NCBI GenBank assembly: GCA_963803375.1
Contig: CAWDMB010000007.1
Location: 1 to 64,000 of the forward strand
Length of the DNA stretch: 64,000 nucleotides
Reading direction: 5' to 3'
Origin: JAOPZW01 sp963803375
GTDB lineage: Bacteria; Actinomycetota; Thermoleophilia; Solirubrobacterales; Solirubrobacteraceae
Of this stretch, positions 1-8,696 are shown one piece after another; within the stretch, counting starts at the first letter, position 1, and each line of letters begins with the position of its first letter. The position numbers and the translations under genes were made by a program. The notes beneath the pieces are model-generated. The model had not been told where the DNA came from. It worked only from the letters and a program-made list of their open reading frames with translations, and did not search any database.

Positions 1-802
1 CGCGCGAGAGGCCCGCCGGCAGTACCGCGGCCAGCGCGGCCACCGCGAGCGCACCGAAGAGGAGGCTCGGACGCTCGAGCGCGTAGCGGGCGGCGCCCTC
101 GTGGCGCCCGAGGACCGCGAAGGCGGCCGCGGCGGCCGCGGCCGCCGCCAGCCCGAGCGCCCCAAGCAGGCCGGGCGCCGGCCCGGGCTCGGGGCGCTCG
201 CGCAGCGCGAGCGCCGCGCGCGCCACGCACGCCCACGTCCCGGCGACGAGGTAGCCGCCGAGCACGTCGGAGGGGTAATGCCAGTGCAGGACCAGCAGCG
301 CGTAGCCGACCGCCAGGGCGAACGCGCCGCCCCCGACGACCGCGAGCGCGCGCAGTCGCGGCGCCGCCACGAGGACCGCGCAGAGCGCGAGCGTCATCGC
401 GGCGGTCGCGTGACCGCTCGGCCAGGCCAGGTCGTTCGGCGCCTCGTCTCCCAGCCAGGCGAGGACGCGCGGCTGCGCGCAGAGATGCTTGAGGGCCTGG
501 GTCGTCAGGCCCGTGAGCACGAGCAGCGCGACGACGGCGACGGCGCGCTCCGGACGCCGGCGGACGAGCGCGACGCCGGCCAGGCCGAGGCCGATGACCG
601 CGTAGGGCGCGGGATCCGCGAGCTGGGCGACGGCGGAGAGCAGGCCGTCGAGCGACGGTCGCGAGAGGCCCGTGAACGCGTGCAACGCCGCCGCGTCGCG
701 GGCATGCACGCCGGCGAGCCCGAGCGCGAGCACGCCGACGAGCGCCAGCCCGAGCGCACAGGCCAGCGCGGCCAGCAGGGACACGGTGACGCGACGGCCC
801 AC
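1..802 (-). CDS. PAP2-family membrane phosphatase (3' end outside window)
   Basis: Reading leftward from a GTG at 802, the frame gives a hydrophobic protein with the three PAP2 signature blocks: KHLCAQPR (K-x6-RP-like), WPSGHA, and HWHYPSDVLGGY, whose histidines form the catalytic pair in the family. Several membrane segments surround them. Such enzymes dephosphorylate lipid phosphates (phosphatidate, undecaprenyl pyrophosphate) at the membrane; the substrate here cannot be told. The C-terminus runs off the window at base 1, so the gene is incomplete. No clear ribosome site precedes the GTG, so the start is uncertain by a few codons. It lies downstream of, and in the same direction as, the large surface protein gene. 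Confidence 0.8.
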   Translation of the reverse strand, partial: MGRRVTVSLLAALACALGLALVGVLALGLAGVHARDAAALHAFTGLSRPSLDGLLSAVAQLADPAPYAVIGLGLAGVALVRRRPERAVAVVALLVLTGLTTQALKHLCAQPRVLAWLGDEAPNDLAWPSGHATAAMTLALCAVLVAAPRLRALAVVGGGAFALAVGYALLVLHWHYPSDVLGGYLVAGTWACVARAALALRERPEPGPAPGLLGALGLAAAAAAAAAFAVLGRHEGAARYALERPSLLFGALAVAALAAVLPAGLSR

Positions 803-907
803 GAGATCAGGGTAGTCGGCGGTGGGGTCCGCCCCAATGGGGCCGCATGGCGCGCGGCTGGCAGCTCACGAAGGTCCAGGCCGGGCGCGCGCCGGCTCGA
901 CCGGTAC

Positions 908-3436
908 CTACCCGGTGAAGCCCGGGACCCTCCGCCGCGCGAGGAGCCGCGTGTCGGCGCGATCGCTCACCAGCTCGGCGTTGACGGCCGTCGCCAGAAC
1001 CAGGTTGCGCTTCAGCCCCGGAGTCCCGGCCTTGATCCGGACGCTCCCGCGGACGGTGCGCTTCGCTCCCGGGGCGAGCGTCCCGAGGCGCCAGATAGCG
1101 CTCCCGCGGACGACGCGGGCTCGGGTGCGAGTCTTCAACGAGGCCAGCGCGACGGCCGCCGGCGGGATGTCGGCCATCAGCACGTCCCTCGCTGCGACCG
1201 ACCCGGCGTTCGTCACGGTCAGCCTGAACCGGACGCGGCGGCCGACGCGGGCGAAGCGAGGCGCCGTCTTCACGACTCGCAGCTGGGTGGACGGCAGCGA
1301 CGCGGACGCGGGCGACACCGACGGGCCCGGCGGCGCCGGCGGGACGGGCGGCGGCCCCGGTGGCTCCGGCGGCGCCGGCGGCTCGGTCCTCGTGTCGCGG
1401 TAGGCACACGCGACGGCGTCGCCCGGACCGATCGTGATCGCCACCTCGGGACCCGTGATCGCGACGCCGGGGTCGCTGCACGTGACGCCCGTGAGCGCCC
1501 AGTTGTCGGGGACGAGCTCGCGGACCGTGTACGTCCCGGGCGCGAGCTCGGTGAAGGTACGCGACGACGTGGACGCGTCCGTGCCGTCGTCCACGAGCAT
1601 GAAGTCGCCGAGGGCGCCCGAGAACGCGAACTCCTGGGCACTGCGGGGATTCGCCGACTTCTCGATCTCGATCGTCCCCAGCTTCGTGTCGCTGTACGTG
1701 CACACGACGGAGTCGCCCGGACCGATCGTGATCGACACCTCGGGACCCGTGATCGCGACGGCCCGGTCGCTGCAGGTGACGCCCGTGAGCGCCCAGTTCG
1801 CCGGGACGAGCTCGCGGAACGTGTATGTCCCGGGCGCCAGGCCGCTGAAGATGCGCGACGACGAGGCCCCGTTGCCGTCGTCGACGAGCGTGAAGGGACC
1901 CTGCGAGCCGCCGAAGGCGAACTTCTGGGAGCTCTGCGGGGTCGCCTGCTTCTCGATCTCGATCGTGCCCGGCTTGATCCTGTTCTTCACCGTGCACTTG
2001 TAGTACTGGTTGGGCCCGAGGGTGAGCGACTTCACGGGCTCCGACGTCCGCCGGATCGTGCGCCTGCGCTTCCGACTGCGCGCGTTGTTCGTGCAGGTGG
2101 CGTCCACGAACTCGTAGCCGGGCTTCACGGCCTCGTCGAGCGTGACCGTGCTCGTCGCGGTCGAGTCGGACGGCTTCCACTGGAACTTGGCGACGCCGTC
2201 GTCGTCGGTGTACTCCGACCGCGGCCCCGTGTCGGGTGGCGGCGCGGGCTGCACCCACCTGTAGTCGCCGCGGTTGGTGGACACCGTCGCGGTGAACTTC
2301 CAGCCCGGGTCCGGTTTGTACGTCCCGTCGCCCTCGTCCACGACCTTGGTGACCGTCACCGAGGCCTCACAGAGCTCGGTGGCGATCTTGCGCAGCGCTG
2401 CCGCGAGGTCGGCGAAGTCCTTCACCAGCGTGTAGTCGGCCTCCGAGAAGCTCGTCCCCGGGAACTGGTCGAACCCGGAGATCGCCGTCAGCCGCCGCGC
2501 ACTCGAAGGCTTCGTGACGGCCGCGCCGACGCCGATGGCGAAGACGTGCGAGCCCTGCCCCTTGACGATGTCCGCCTCCTCGGCCGCCGGGCGCATCGCG
2601 GTCACGTCGCCCTCGGTCAGGCCCGTGACGGGGTTGCCGGGCGGGTTGTTGCGCGCGGTCGGGTCGCCGTCGGTGATGAAGACGACGAGATCCGCGACCG
2701 GACCCGCGGCGTTGGCCGCGGCGACCTTCTGGAAAGCGTCCTCCCAGTTGGTCCAGCCACTGGGGTTGTACCGGTTCTTCAGGTAGGGCTCGAAGGTGCT
2801 GTCGATCGAGTCTCGTGTCACCGTGGTGTAGCCGACCTGCTGGGCCGCGGTCGTGCTGAAGTCGGTGATCGACACCTTGGAGCCGGTGCCCGAGAGCGAG
2901 CTCAGGAAGGCCCGCGCCGCGTTGCGCACCTGCTCCGTGGCGCCGGAGGACTGGATCGAGCCCGACTTGTCGAGCACCAGCATGACGTCGATGCCGCAGC
3001 GCGGCGGCAGGCCGGGGTTCGAAGCGGGCGCCGTGACGCGCAGAGCGTCCGTCAGGACCTTCTCCGAGCTCGCCGCGCCGCTGCAGTCATCCTGGCCCCG
3101 GGCGGTGAAGCCGACGTCGTAACTCCCCGGCGTTCCCGGAGCGGTGACGTCCAAATCGACCGTCTTGTTACCGGGGCTGTTGCCGGTGTCCACGCACTGC
3201 GGACTGTTGTCGTCGAACCGGTACTGGGTCCCACGCCACCTGTCGCCTCCCGTGGCATCGCCCGTCGCGGTGGCCTTGAGCACGCTCCCCGGCGGCGCCG
3301 ATGTGCTGGTCACGCCATCGATCGTGGCGCTGGAGATCGTGAGCGAGGCCGCGGCCGCGCCGGGAAGCGCGAAGAGCGCGGCGAGGACGCCGCCGACGGC
3401 CAGAATCCCCCAGGCCCGGCGAGCGGACGAAGACAT
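908..3436 (-). CDS. Secreted vWA / SpaA-like / DUF11 surface protein
   Basis: 842 residues. An N-terminal signal peptide (hydrophobic run about residues 9-30, ending in GAAAA) indicates export. A von Willebrand A domain spans about 147-350 with the metal-binding MIDAS start DKSGS at 156-160 and FITDGD further on. Then come prealbumin-like repeats of the SpaA type: two near-identical 98-residue units containing RELVP, NWALTGVTCSD and ITIGPGD, a proline-rich linker (PPAPPEPPGPPP) and a C-terminal DUF11 domain. The architecture resembles pilus-tip or adhesin proteins, but no LPxTG sorting signal or C-terminal membrane anchor is visible; the chain ends in RRRVPGFTG. It may be released or held non-covalently. 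Its role as an adhesin is inferred from domains only. Confidence 0.85.
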   Translation of the reverse strand: MSSSARRAWGILAVGGVLAALFALPGAAAASLTISSATIDGVTSTSAPPGSVLKATATGDATGGDRWRGTQYRFDDNSPQCVDTGNSPGNKTVDLDVTAPGTPGSYDVGFTARGQDDCSGAASSEKVLTDALRVTAPASNPGLPPRCGIDVMLVLDKSGSIQSSGATEQVRNAARAFLSSLSGTGSKVSITDFSTTAAQQVGYTTVTRDSIDSTFEPYLKNRYNPSGWTNWEDAFQKVAAANAAGPVADLVVFITDGDPTARNNPPGNPVTGLTEGDVTAMRPAAEEADIVKGQGSHVFAIGVGAAVTKPSSARRLTAISGFDQFPGTSFSEADYTLVKDFADLAAALRKIATELCEASVTVTKVVDEGDGTYKPDPGWKFTATVSTNRGDYRWVQPAPPPDTGPRSEYTDDDGVAKFQWKPSDSTATSTVTLDEAVKPGYEFVDATCTNNARSRKRRRTIRRTSEPVKSLTLGPNQYYKCTVKNRIKPGTIEIEKQATPQSSQKFAFGGSQGPFTLVDDGNGASSSRIFSGLAPGTYTFRELVPANWALTGVTCSDRAVAITGPEVSITIGPGDSVVCTYSDTKLGTIEIEKSANPRSAQEFAFSGALGDFMLVDDGTDASTSSRTFTELAPGTYTVRELVPDNWALTGVTCSDPGVAITGPEVAITIGPGDAVACAYRDTRTEPPAPPEPPGPPPVPPAPPGPSVSPASASLPSTQLRVVKTAPRFARVGRRVRFRLTVTNAGSVAARDVLMADIPPAAVALASLKTRTRARVVRGSAIWRLGTLAPGAKRTVRGSVRIKAGTPGLKRNLVLATAVNAELVSDRADTRLLARRRVPGFTG
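1421..2008 (-). repeat. Tandem 294-bp coding repeat (98 residues) in the vWA protein
   Basis: The same 20-base string occurs at 1421-1440 and 1715-1734, a period of 294 bp, which is exactly 98 codons. The two units encode SpaA-like prealbumin folds with almost the same sequence (RELVP..NWALTGVTCSD). The outer limits given are approximate. Confidence 0.75.
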
Positions 3437-3658
3437 CGTGCGGAAACGTACAACAGCGTCATCACGCTGTCACGCGGCCGCATCTGGCGCGACATCGCCG
3501 ACCATCGCGCGCGGCGTCCGGCTTCTCGGACGCCTTGGTCGCGACGAACGTCTACGGCGCACACGTTCGGGACGCACCGCGACCGGCAGTGCGAAACCCC
3601 GAGCGTGAGCGTGGCGAAGTCGCTCTCGACCCGAGCTCTGCTTCGGCGTTGTGACCGC

Positions 3659-3686
3659 GAGCGCGCCGGCTCCGGCCGGCGCGCTC
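3659..3686 (-). terminator. Hairpin downstream of propionyl-CoA synthetase gene
   Basis: Perfect 11-bp inverted repeat (gagcgcgccgg / ccggcgcgctc) with a 6-nt loop, 42 nt after the stop of the leftward synthetase gene. There is no T-run, so it could be a GC-rich actinobacterial-type terminator or simply a stable hairpin. Confidence 0.5.
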
Positions 3687-3727
3687 GCAGCGAGCGCTGA
3701 ACGAGGCGGAGCGGTGCGCCATTCGAG

Positions 3728-5632
3728 TCAGCTTGCCCGGTTGGCCGGGTAGCCGAGCCCCTCGAGCTCGCCGCTGATCTCGTCGAGCACGGTCGGGTCC
3801 TCGATCGTGGCCGGCACCCCCCAGCGATCGCCGTCGGCGATCTGGCGGATCGTCTTGCGCAGCACCTTGCCCGAGCGGGTCTTGGGCAGCGCGCGGATGA
3901 TGCGCGCGGTCTTGAACGACGCGACCGGGCCGATCTGCTCGCGCACGAGGGCGACGAGCTCGGAGCTGATCTCGTCCCGGTCGCGGCCAGCGCCCGCCTT
4001 GAGCACGGCGAACCCGACCGGCACCTGACCCTTGAAATCGTCGGCCACGCCCACCACCGCGCACTCGGCGACGTCCGGGTGGCTGGACAGCACCTCCTCC
4101 ATCGCACCGGTGGAGAGCCGGTGGCCGGCGGTGTTGATGACGTCGTCGGTGCGGCTCATCACGAACAGGTAGCCCTCGGCGTCGGCGTAGCCGGCGTCGC
4201 CGGTCAGATAGAAGCCCGGGTAGGCGCTCAGGTACTCGCTGATCCACCGCTCCTCGGAGCCCCACAGCATCGGGCTGCACCCCGGCGGCAAGGGCAGCCG
4301 CACGCAGATCGCGCCGATCGTGCCCGGCGCCACCTCGTCGCCGTTCTCGTCGAGGATCCGGATGTCGTAACCGGGAACGGCCTTGGTCGCCGAGCCCGGC
4401 TTGACGGGCAGGGTGCCGAGCCCAACGCAGTTGGCGGCGATCGGCCAGCCGGTCTCGGTCTGCCACCAATGGTCGATCACGGGCCGGTCCAGCGCCCGCT
4501 GCGCCCACGCCAGCGTGTCGGGGTCGCAGCGCTCGCCTGCGAGGAACAGCGTGCGCAGGCGCGACAGGTCGTGCCCCGCGACGAGCTCGGCCTGCGGGTC
4601 CTCTCGCTTGATCGCGCGAATGCCGGTGGGCGCCGTGAACAGTGCGCTCACGCCGTGGTCTGCGCACACGCGCCAGAAGGCGCCGGCGTCCGGCGTGCCG
4701 ACCGGCTTGCCCTCGTAGAGGATCGTCGTGCAACCGTGCAGCAGCGGGCCGTAGACGATGTAGGAGTGGCCGACGACCCAGCCGATGTCCGACGCCGCCC
4801 AGTAGACCTCCCCGGGCTGCACGCCGTAGATCCCCTCCATCGACCACGTCAGCGCGACCGCGTGCCCGCCGTTGTCGCGCACTATCCCCTTCGCAATCCC
4901 CGTGGTGCCGGAGGTGTAGAGGATGTACAGCGGGTCGGTGGCGGCGACCGGCACGCACGCGGCCGGCTCGGCGCCCTCCATCGCCTCGTCCCATTCCACG
5001 TCGCGGCCGGCGACGAGCTCCGCGGTGTGCTGCGGCCGTTGGACGATGATGCAGCGCTCCGGCGGCGAGGCGACGAGCTCCAGCGCACGGTCCAGCAGCG
5101 GCTTGTACTCGAGGACGCGCGCCGGCTCGAGACCGCAAGAGGCCGAGATCACGAGCTTGGCCTGCGAGTCCTCGATTCGCGATGCCAGCTCGTTGGCGGC
5201 GAAGCCGCCGAACACGACGGAGTGGATCGCCCCCAGCCGCGCGCACGCGAGCATCGCGACGACGGCCTCGGGGATCATCGGCATGTAGATGATCACCCGG
5301 TCGCCCGTGACGATGCCCATCCGCCGCAGCGCCCCCGCGCAGCGCGCGACCTCGTCGCGCAGCTCGCGGTACGTGAACCGGCGCACCTCTCCGGTCATCG
5401 CGCTGTCGTAGATCAGCGCCGCCTGCTCGGCGCGCCCGCCGGCCACGTGGCGGTCGAGCGCGTTGTGAGCCGTGTTGAGAACGCCGTCGGGGAACCAGTG
5501 GTACACCGGGGCGCGGCTGTCGTCGAGGATCCGCCCCGGGGCACGCTCCCAGTCGAGCGCCGCCGCCTGCTCGCGCCAGAATCCGTCGGGATCCTCCCGC
5601 CAGCGGCGGTAGGTGTCGTCATAGGAATCCAT
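3728..5632 (-). CDS. prpE: Propionyl-CoA synthetase (acetyl-CoA synthetase-like ANL enzyme)
   Basis: 634 residues from the ATG at 5632; an upstream in-frame ATG at 5686 has no ribosome site, while GGAAGGG lies just before 5632. The protein has the ACS N-terminal block (YRRWREDPDGFWREQA), the AMP-binding P-loop YTSGTTGIAKGI, the A5/A7 region ending in LTGDAGYADAEGYLFV, SRTDDVINTAGHRLS, and the C-terminal PKTRSGKVLRK lysine that is acetylated in the family. The phrase GIAKGIVRDNGGH is typical of PrpE rather than Acs. It activates propionate (and probably acetate) with ATP and CoA. It stands alone except for the small upstream gene whose 3' end overlaps its start by 14 bp. Confidence 0.88.
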   Translation of the reverse strand: MDSYDDTYRRWREDPDGFWREQAAALDWERAPGRILDDSRAPVYHWFPDGVLNTAHNALDRHVAGGRAEQAALIYDSAMTGEVRRFTYRELRDEVARCAGALRRMGIVTGDRVIIYMPMIPEAVVAMLACARLGAIHSVVFGGFAANELASRIEDSQAKLVISASCGLEPARVLEYKPLLDRALELVASPPERCIIVQRPQHTAELVAGRDVEWDEAMEGAEPAACVPVAATDPLYILYTSGTTGIAKGIVRDNGGHAVALTWSMEGIYGVQPGEVYWAASDIGWVVGHSYIVYGPLLHGCTTILYEGKPVGTPDAGAFWRVCADHGVSALFTAPTGIRAIKREDPQAELVAGHDLSRLRTLFLAGERCDPDTLAWAQRALDRPVIDHWWQTETGWPIAANCVGLGTLPVKPGSATKAVPGYDIRILDENGDEVAPGTIGAICVRLPLPPGCSPMLWGSEERWISEYLSAYPGFYLTGDAGYADAEGYLFVMSRTDDVINTAGHRLSTGAMEEVLSSHPDVAECAVVGVADDFKGQVPVGFAVLKAGAGRDRDEISSELVALVREQIGPVASFKTARIIRALPKTRSGKVLRKTIRQIADGDRWGVPATIEDPTVLDEISGELEGLGYPANRAS

Positions 5633-5996
5633 TGCTGCCGCCCTTCCGCTCTCGCGGTTCGCCGTGCACGGCGACCGCAGGTTCACGCTTCTCGCCGGGG
5701 AAGCGGCAAGCGGCTGCCTCCCCGCTGCGAGCGGGCCGCGTCCGGGTGGCCCGCTCGCGCGATCGCGTCTGCTCGTTGCCGAACGCCTTGATCTCCTCCA
5801 GTTCCTCCGGGGTGGGCTTGCGCGGGACCTCGCCGCGTGCCGCCGTCAGGCTCTGCACCTCGTGGCGGATGTCGTCGGCGACCTCGGGGTTCGCGAGCGT
5901 GGTCACGTCGCCGTCTGCGCTCGGGCTGAACGGCGGTGTGGCGATCGGGACCGCTCCGGGGTCCTGCGGCGCCACGTGTCGCGCAGTGTCCGACAT
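5619..5996 (-). CDS. Hypothetical protein, 125 residues
   Basis: The first 80 residues look coding (balanced composition, acidic helix KPTPEELEEIKAF), while the C-terminal part is rich in Arg/Gly/Glu and overlaps the synthetase start by 14 bp. No family is recognised. The overlap and shared direction suggest co-transcription with prpE. No good ribosome site is seen before the ATG at 5996. Confidence 0.5.
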   Translation of the reverse strand: MSDTARHVAPQDPGAVPIATPPFSPSADGDVTTLANPEVADDIRHEVQSLTAARGEVPRKPTPEELEEIKAFGNEQTRSRERATRTRPARSGEAAACRFPGEKREPAVAVHGEPRERKGGSNGFL

Positions 5997-6120
5997 GGGG
6001 TCGAGCGTACCCGCGTCGCGCCGCTCCGGCGCGCGATCCGACCGAAACCACGGGCGCGGGAGTCGCCGCGCCTACGCCTTCCTCGCTCTGACCCGACCGC
6101 CGTGTGGCGCGTTGGCATCG

Positions 6121-7173
6121 CTAGTCGCCGAACTCGCTCCGAACGCCCACCGGGGTCAGAGCCACGATGTAGTTCTGCGGCAGATGGTCGTACACCGAGG
6201 CGTGAAACGGAAGGTTGCGAGTCAACGTCAGCTGACGCGCCACGAACGAGAGCGGGTTGGCCACGAGCGCCAGCGCACTCGACAGCTGCTTGCGAGGCTC
6301 CTTGTTGTGGTGCCAGCTCCCACCGTCCCCCTTGGGCTTGTACTGGTACTCCGCTCCGAAATGCTCGAAGCGACCGGCCTGAGTGGGCGGCAGCTGCGGG
6401 CCGATGTCATTCGCGTTCACGTAGCGGATCACCTTCTCGCGGAGAAAGTCGTTGTCGTTGCACTTCTCCGCCAGCTCCGGACTGGTGATCATCGGCTGGC
6501 CAAACGTGTACACCGCCTTGAGCTTGCGGACGATCGGCGCGTACCGGGGCTCGGTCAAGAGCATGATGGCCAAGAGCGACGCGCTCGCGGCGCCGAGGCT
6601 GTGTCCGGTGATGTAGAGGGCCTCGAGCGCGTTCGGCATCTTGGCGCCCGCTGTGAACACGGAGCGTCCGTCGATGGCGCGCTCCAATGCCCCCACGATC
6701 TCGTAGCGCGTCGAGCGCACGTTGCGGTAGTAGCCACCGTGCACGTCGTACTCGCCGGACCCACCGGGAGCTGGGATCTTGATCTTCGCGGGGTTGACGT
6801 CGATGTCCGTGAGCCAGCTGATCAGGTCTGTCGCCGGCGTCCCGCGGTAGCAGAGGATCACGGCCCTGCCGTCCTTGCTCTGGATCAAGAACGACGTCGA
6901 GGTGATGAACATGATGTCGACGTACTCGGCGATCATGCGGCAGTTGTTGTCCTCGAGGCCCAGGCGCGCCATGATCATCGCCACGGTCTGACCGTCCGAG
7001 TAGGCGTAGCCCGCGCATGTGCCCATGACGTGCGCGACGTTGTCGTCCGGATGCTTCTTCGCCGCGACGAGCTTGCCGACCAGATCGTCGTAGACCGGGA
7101 ACGTCTCGGTCTTCTTTGGTTTGAACGGCCTGAGCTCTTTGTAGCTCGGGGCCGTGCAGTCCTGAATCTCCAT
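6121..7173 (-). CDS. Class 3 lipase-like alpha/beta hydrolase
   Basis: 350 residues from the ATG at 7173, which is preceded by an excellent ribosome site (GAGGAGGTGACG); a longer open frame upstream has none. The nucleophile elbow GHSLGAA marks the lipase_3 fold, with VYTFGQPMI and YVNANDIGPQLPP (candidate Asp) and HASVYDHLPQNY (candidate His) in the expected order. There is no signal peptide, so it would act in the cytoplasm or leave by another route. Lower-GC, lysine-richer segments (FKPKKTETFPVYDD) differ from its neighbours and hint at acquisition. Substrate is unknown; lipase_3 members hydrolyse acylglycerols. Confidence 0.85.
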   Translation of the reverse strand: MEIQDCTAPSYKELRPFKPKKTETFPVYDDLVGKLVAAKKHPDDNVAHVMGTCAGYAYSDGQTVAMIMARLGLEDNNCRMIAEYVDIMFITSTSFLIQSKDGRAVILCYRGTPATDLISWLTDIDVNPAKIKIPAPGGSGEYDVHGGYYRNVRSTRYEIVGALERAIDGRSVFTAGAKMPNALEALYITGHSLGAASASLLAIMLLTEPRYAPIVRKLKAVYTFGQPMITSPELAEKCNDNDFLREKVIRYVNANDIGPQLPPTQAGRFEHFGAEYQYKPKGDGGSWHHNKEPRKQLSSALALVANPLSFVARQLTLTRNLPFHASVYDHLPQNYIVALTPVGVRSEFGD

Positions 7174-7219
7174 CGTCACCTCCTCAAGGCTCTGGGTTGC
7201 ACCGCCCGCGTTGATCGCC

Positions 7220-7846
7220 TCAGGCCCCGCTCCACGCAGACCAGGGCTCGCGCTCGAGCGCGGCCATGAAGTCGCCGCGATCGTGCACCGGCTCCCCGTG
7301 CGAGACGAGAACGTGCTGGAACTCGAGCGCGAGCAAGGCGCGCAACGCCGGCAGTGTCCGTTCCTCATGCCACGGCGTCGCCCACGCGCGCAGCACCCCG
7401 CCCGGTGCTGTCATGCCGTCAGCGAACACCAGCGCACGTTGCTCGGGGAGATAGACGGGAGTCTCCATGGCGCCACGGCCGTCGCAGTGCGCCTGAAGCC
7501 CACCGGGTAGCTCATCGCCCGGTTGCACCGGCCGCAGCTCGGTGCGCGGCACGTCATCGCGCCAGAACAGCTGCGGCCCGTACGCCTCGGCGTCGTACCA
7601 GCGCACGAATAGGTCGACATCGCGCACGTGGTCGGGCTTGAGCACCACGACCGCGCTCGGGCCGAGCGCGTCGATGCGCGTCCAGACTTCGCGTGCGCCC
7701 GGCGGCGGCGCGAGCGGATCGAGCAGGACCGCGACTCCTCGAGATTCGACCGCGAACGACGCGACCTCTGGCTCCCAGTCCGCGCCCTCGCTCCAGTCCG
7801 GGTGAGGCTGCCGCCACAGCCACAGGCCCGGCGCCACGTCCCGCAT
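7220..7846 (-). CDS. MBL-fold-like protein with degenerate metal site
   Basis: About 208 residues from ATG 7846 (an in-frame ATG at 7891 is possible). It starts MRDVAPGLWLWRQPHPDW, and has VVVLKPDHVRDVDLF where metallo-beta-lactamase proteins carry HxHxDH, followed by HCDGRG, FADGMTA and VLVSHGEPV. The order of secondary-structure cues fits the MBL fold, but the first HxH is missing, so catalysis by the usual two-metal site is doubtful. It lies 47 bp upstream of the lipase gene in the same direction. Function unknown. Confidence 0.65.
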   Translation of the reverse strand: MRDVAPGLWLWRQPHPDWSEGADWEPEVASFAVESRGVAVLLDPLAPPPGAREVWTRIDALGPSAVVVLKPDHVRDVDLFVRWYDAEAYGPQLFWRDDVPRTELRPVQPGDELPGGLQAHCDGRGAMETPVYLPEQRALVFADGMTAPGGVLRAWATPWHEERTLPALRALLALEFQHVLVSHGEPVHDRGDFMAALEREPWSAWSGA

Positions 7847-8027
7847 CTCGACCGCCACGGCCGGCGAGCATAGCCCTCCGCCGTCGATCAACGCTGCCGG
7901 CGATACCGCTGCACCACCGCCGTGCGTGGAAGGCGGCAGCTACGTGCATGTCCGGGGCGACGTCGTAGCCGCGAGCTCGGAGTGGTGCGTGCGACACAGG
8001 CGGGCGCCTCGGGTACCCGTCCCGCGA

Positions 8028-8636
8028 TCAGCGCAAGCGGCGGACGTGCCCGCTGACGACCTCTTCGAGCATCGCGTCGACCGGCGGCCACTGGAAGTCC
8101 GGCAGTGCGTGGCGGAGCGTGACGATCCCGTGCATCTCGACCCAGACCGACGCGGCGACGGCGTGCGGGTCGCGGGCGTCGGCGGGATCCATGCAGCGCG
8201 CGACCGCGCGGACGAGGTCGTCGAAGGCGGCGTCGCCGAGCGCCGGGTCGATGCCGCCGGCGTGCTTGTCGTGGCGCGGGCCGAAGATCGTCGCGTAGTG
8301 GCCGGGGCGCTCGAGGGCGAACGCGAGGTAGGCGCGGCCCATCGCCTCCAGCTGCGCGTCGGGGTCGCCGTCGTGGGCGGCCTCGGCCGCCCGCAGGTAG
8401 CGGCGCAGCTCGGCGAAGGAGCGGTCGAGGACGGCGGAGAGGAGCTCCTCGACGCCGGCGAAGTGCAGGTAGAGCGCCGAGGGCGACACGCCCGCGCGCG
8501 CCGTGACGGCGCGGACCGATACGGCGCGGGCGTCGCCGCGCGCGCGCAGGAGCTCCGCCGCGGCGTCGAGCAGCTGCTCGCGCAGCCGCCCGCCCTCGCC
8601 GCGCCGATTGCGGCGCCTCAAACCGGTGCTCGCCAT
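8028..8636 (-). CDS. TetR/AcrR-family transcriptional repressor
   Basis: About 202 residues from ATG 8636. The N-terminal DNA-binding region reads LREQLLDAAAELLRARG..SVRAVTARAGVSPSALYLHF, a textbook TetR helix-turn-helix. The C-terminal ligand region has the WHG/TetR_C_33-like cue VWVEMHGIVTLRHALPDF. It is divergent from an MMPL transporter, with about 60 bp between the starts, and two perfect palindromes lie in that gap. It most likely represses the transporter and itself and is released by a ligand, probably a transporter substrate; that is inference from arrangement. Confidence 0.87.
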   Translation of the reverse strand: MASTGLRRRNRRGEGGRLREQLLDAAAELLRARGDARAVSVRAVTARAGVSPSALYLHFAGVEELLSAVLDRSFAELRRYLRAAEAAHDGDPDAQLEAMGRAYLAFALERPGHYATIFGPRHDKHAGGIDPALGDAAFDDLVRAVARCMDPADARDPHAVAASVWVEMHGIVTLRHALPDFQWPPVDAMLEEVVSGHVRRLR

Positions 8637-8660
8637 CTGACGCGACCCTAGCGCGTTGTC

Positions 8661-8690
8661 TTGACAGACGTACATGTACGGGTGTACACC
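8661..8690 (+). promoter_or_regulatory. Divergent control region: -35-like box and two palindromic operator half-units
   Basis: TTGACA at 8661-8666, then two perfect 10-bp palindromes, GTACATGTAC (8670-8679) and GGTGTACACC (8681-8690), centred 11 bp apart, about one helical turn. They occupy the spacer and -10 position in front of the transporter ATG at 8697. A TACACC element at 8685-8690, 18 nt from TTGACA, would start transcription at or next to the ATG, suggesting a leaderless mRNA. Operator function for the adjacent TetR protein is inferred. Confidence 0.65.
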
Positions 8691-8696
8691 TAGCGG

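Noticed and set aside
101..3700. Open frame of 1199 codons on the + strand
   Set aside because: Arg/Gly/Asp/Ala-rich composition typical of the antisense frame of GC-rich genes; the real genes lie on the - strand with clear domains.
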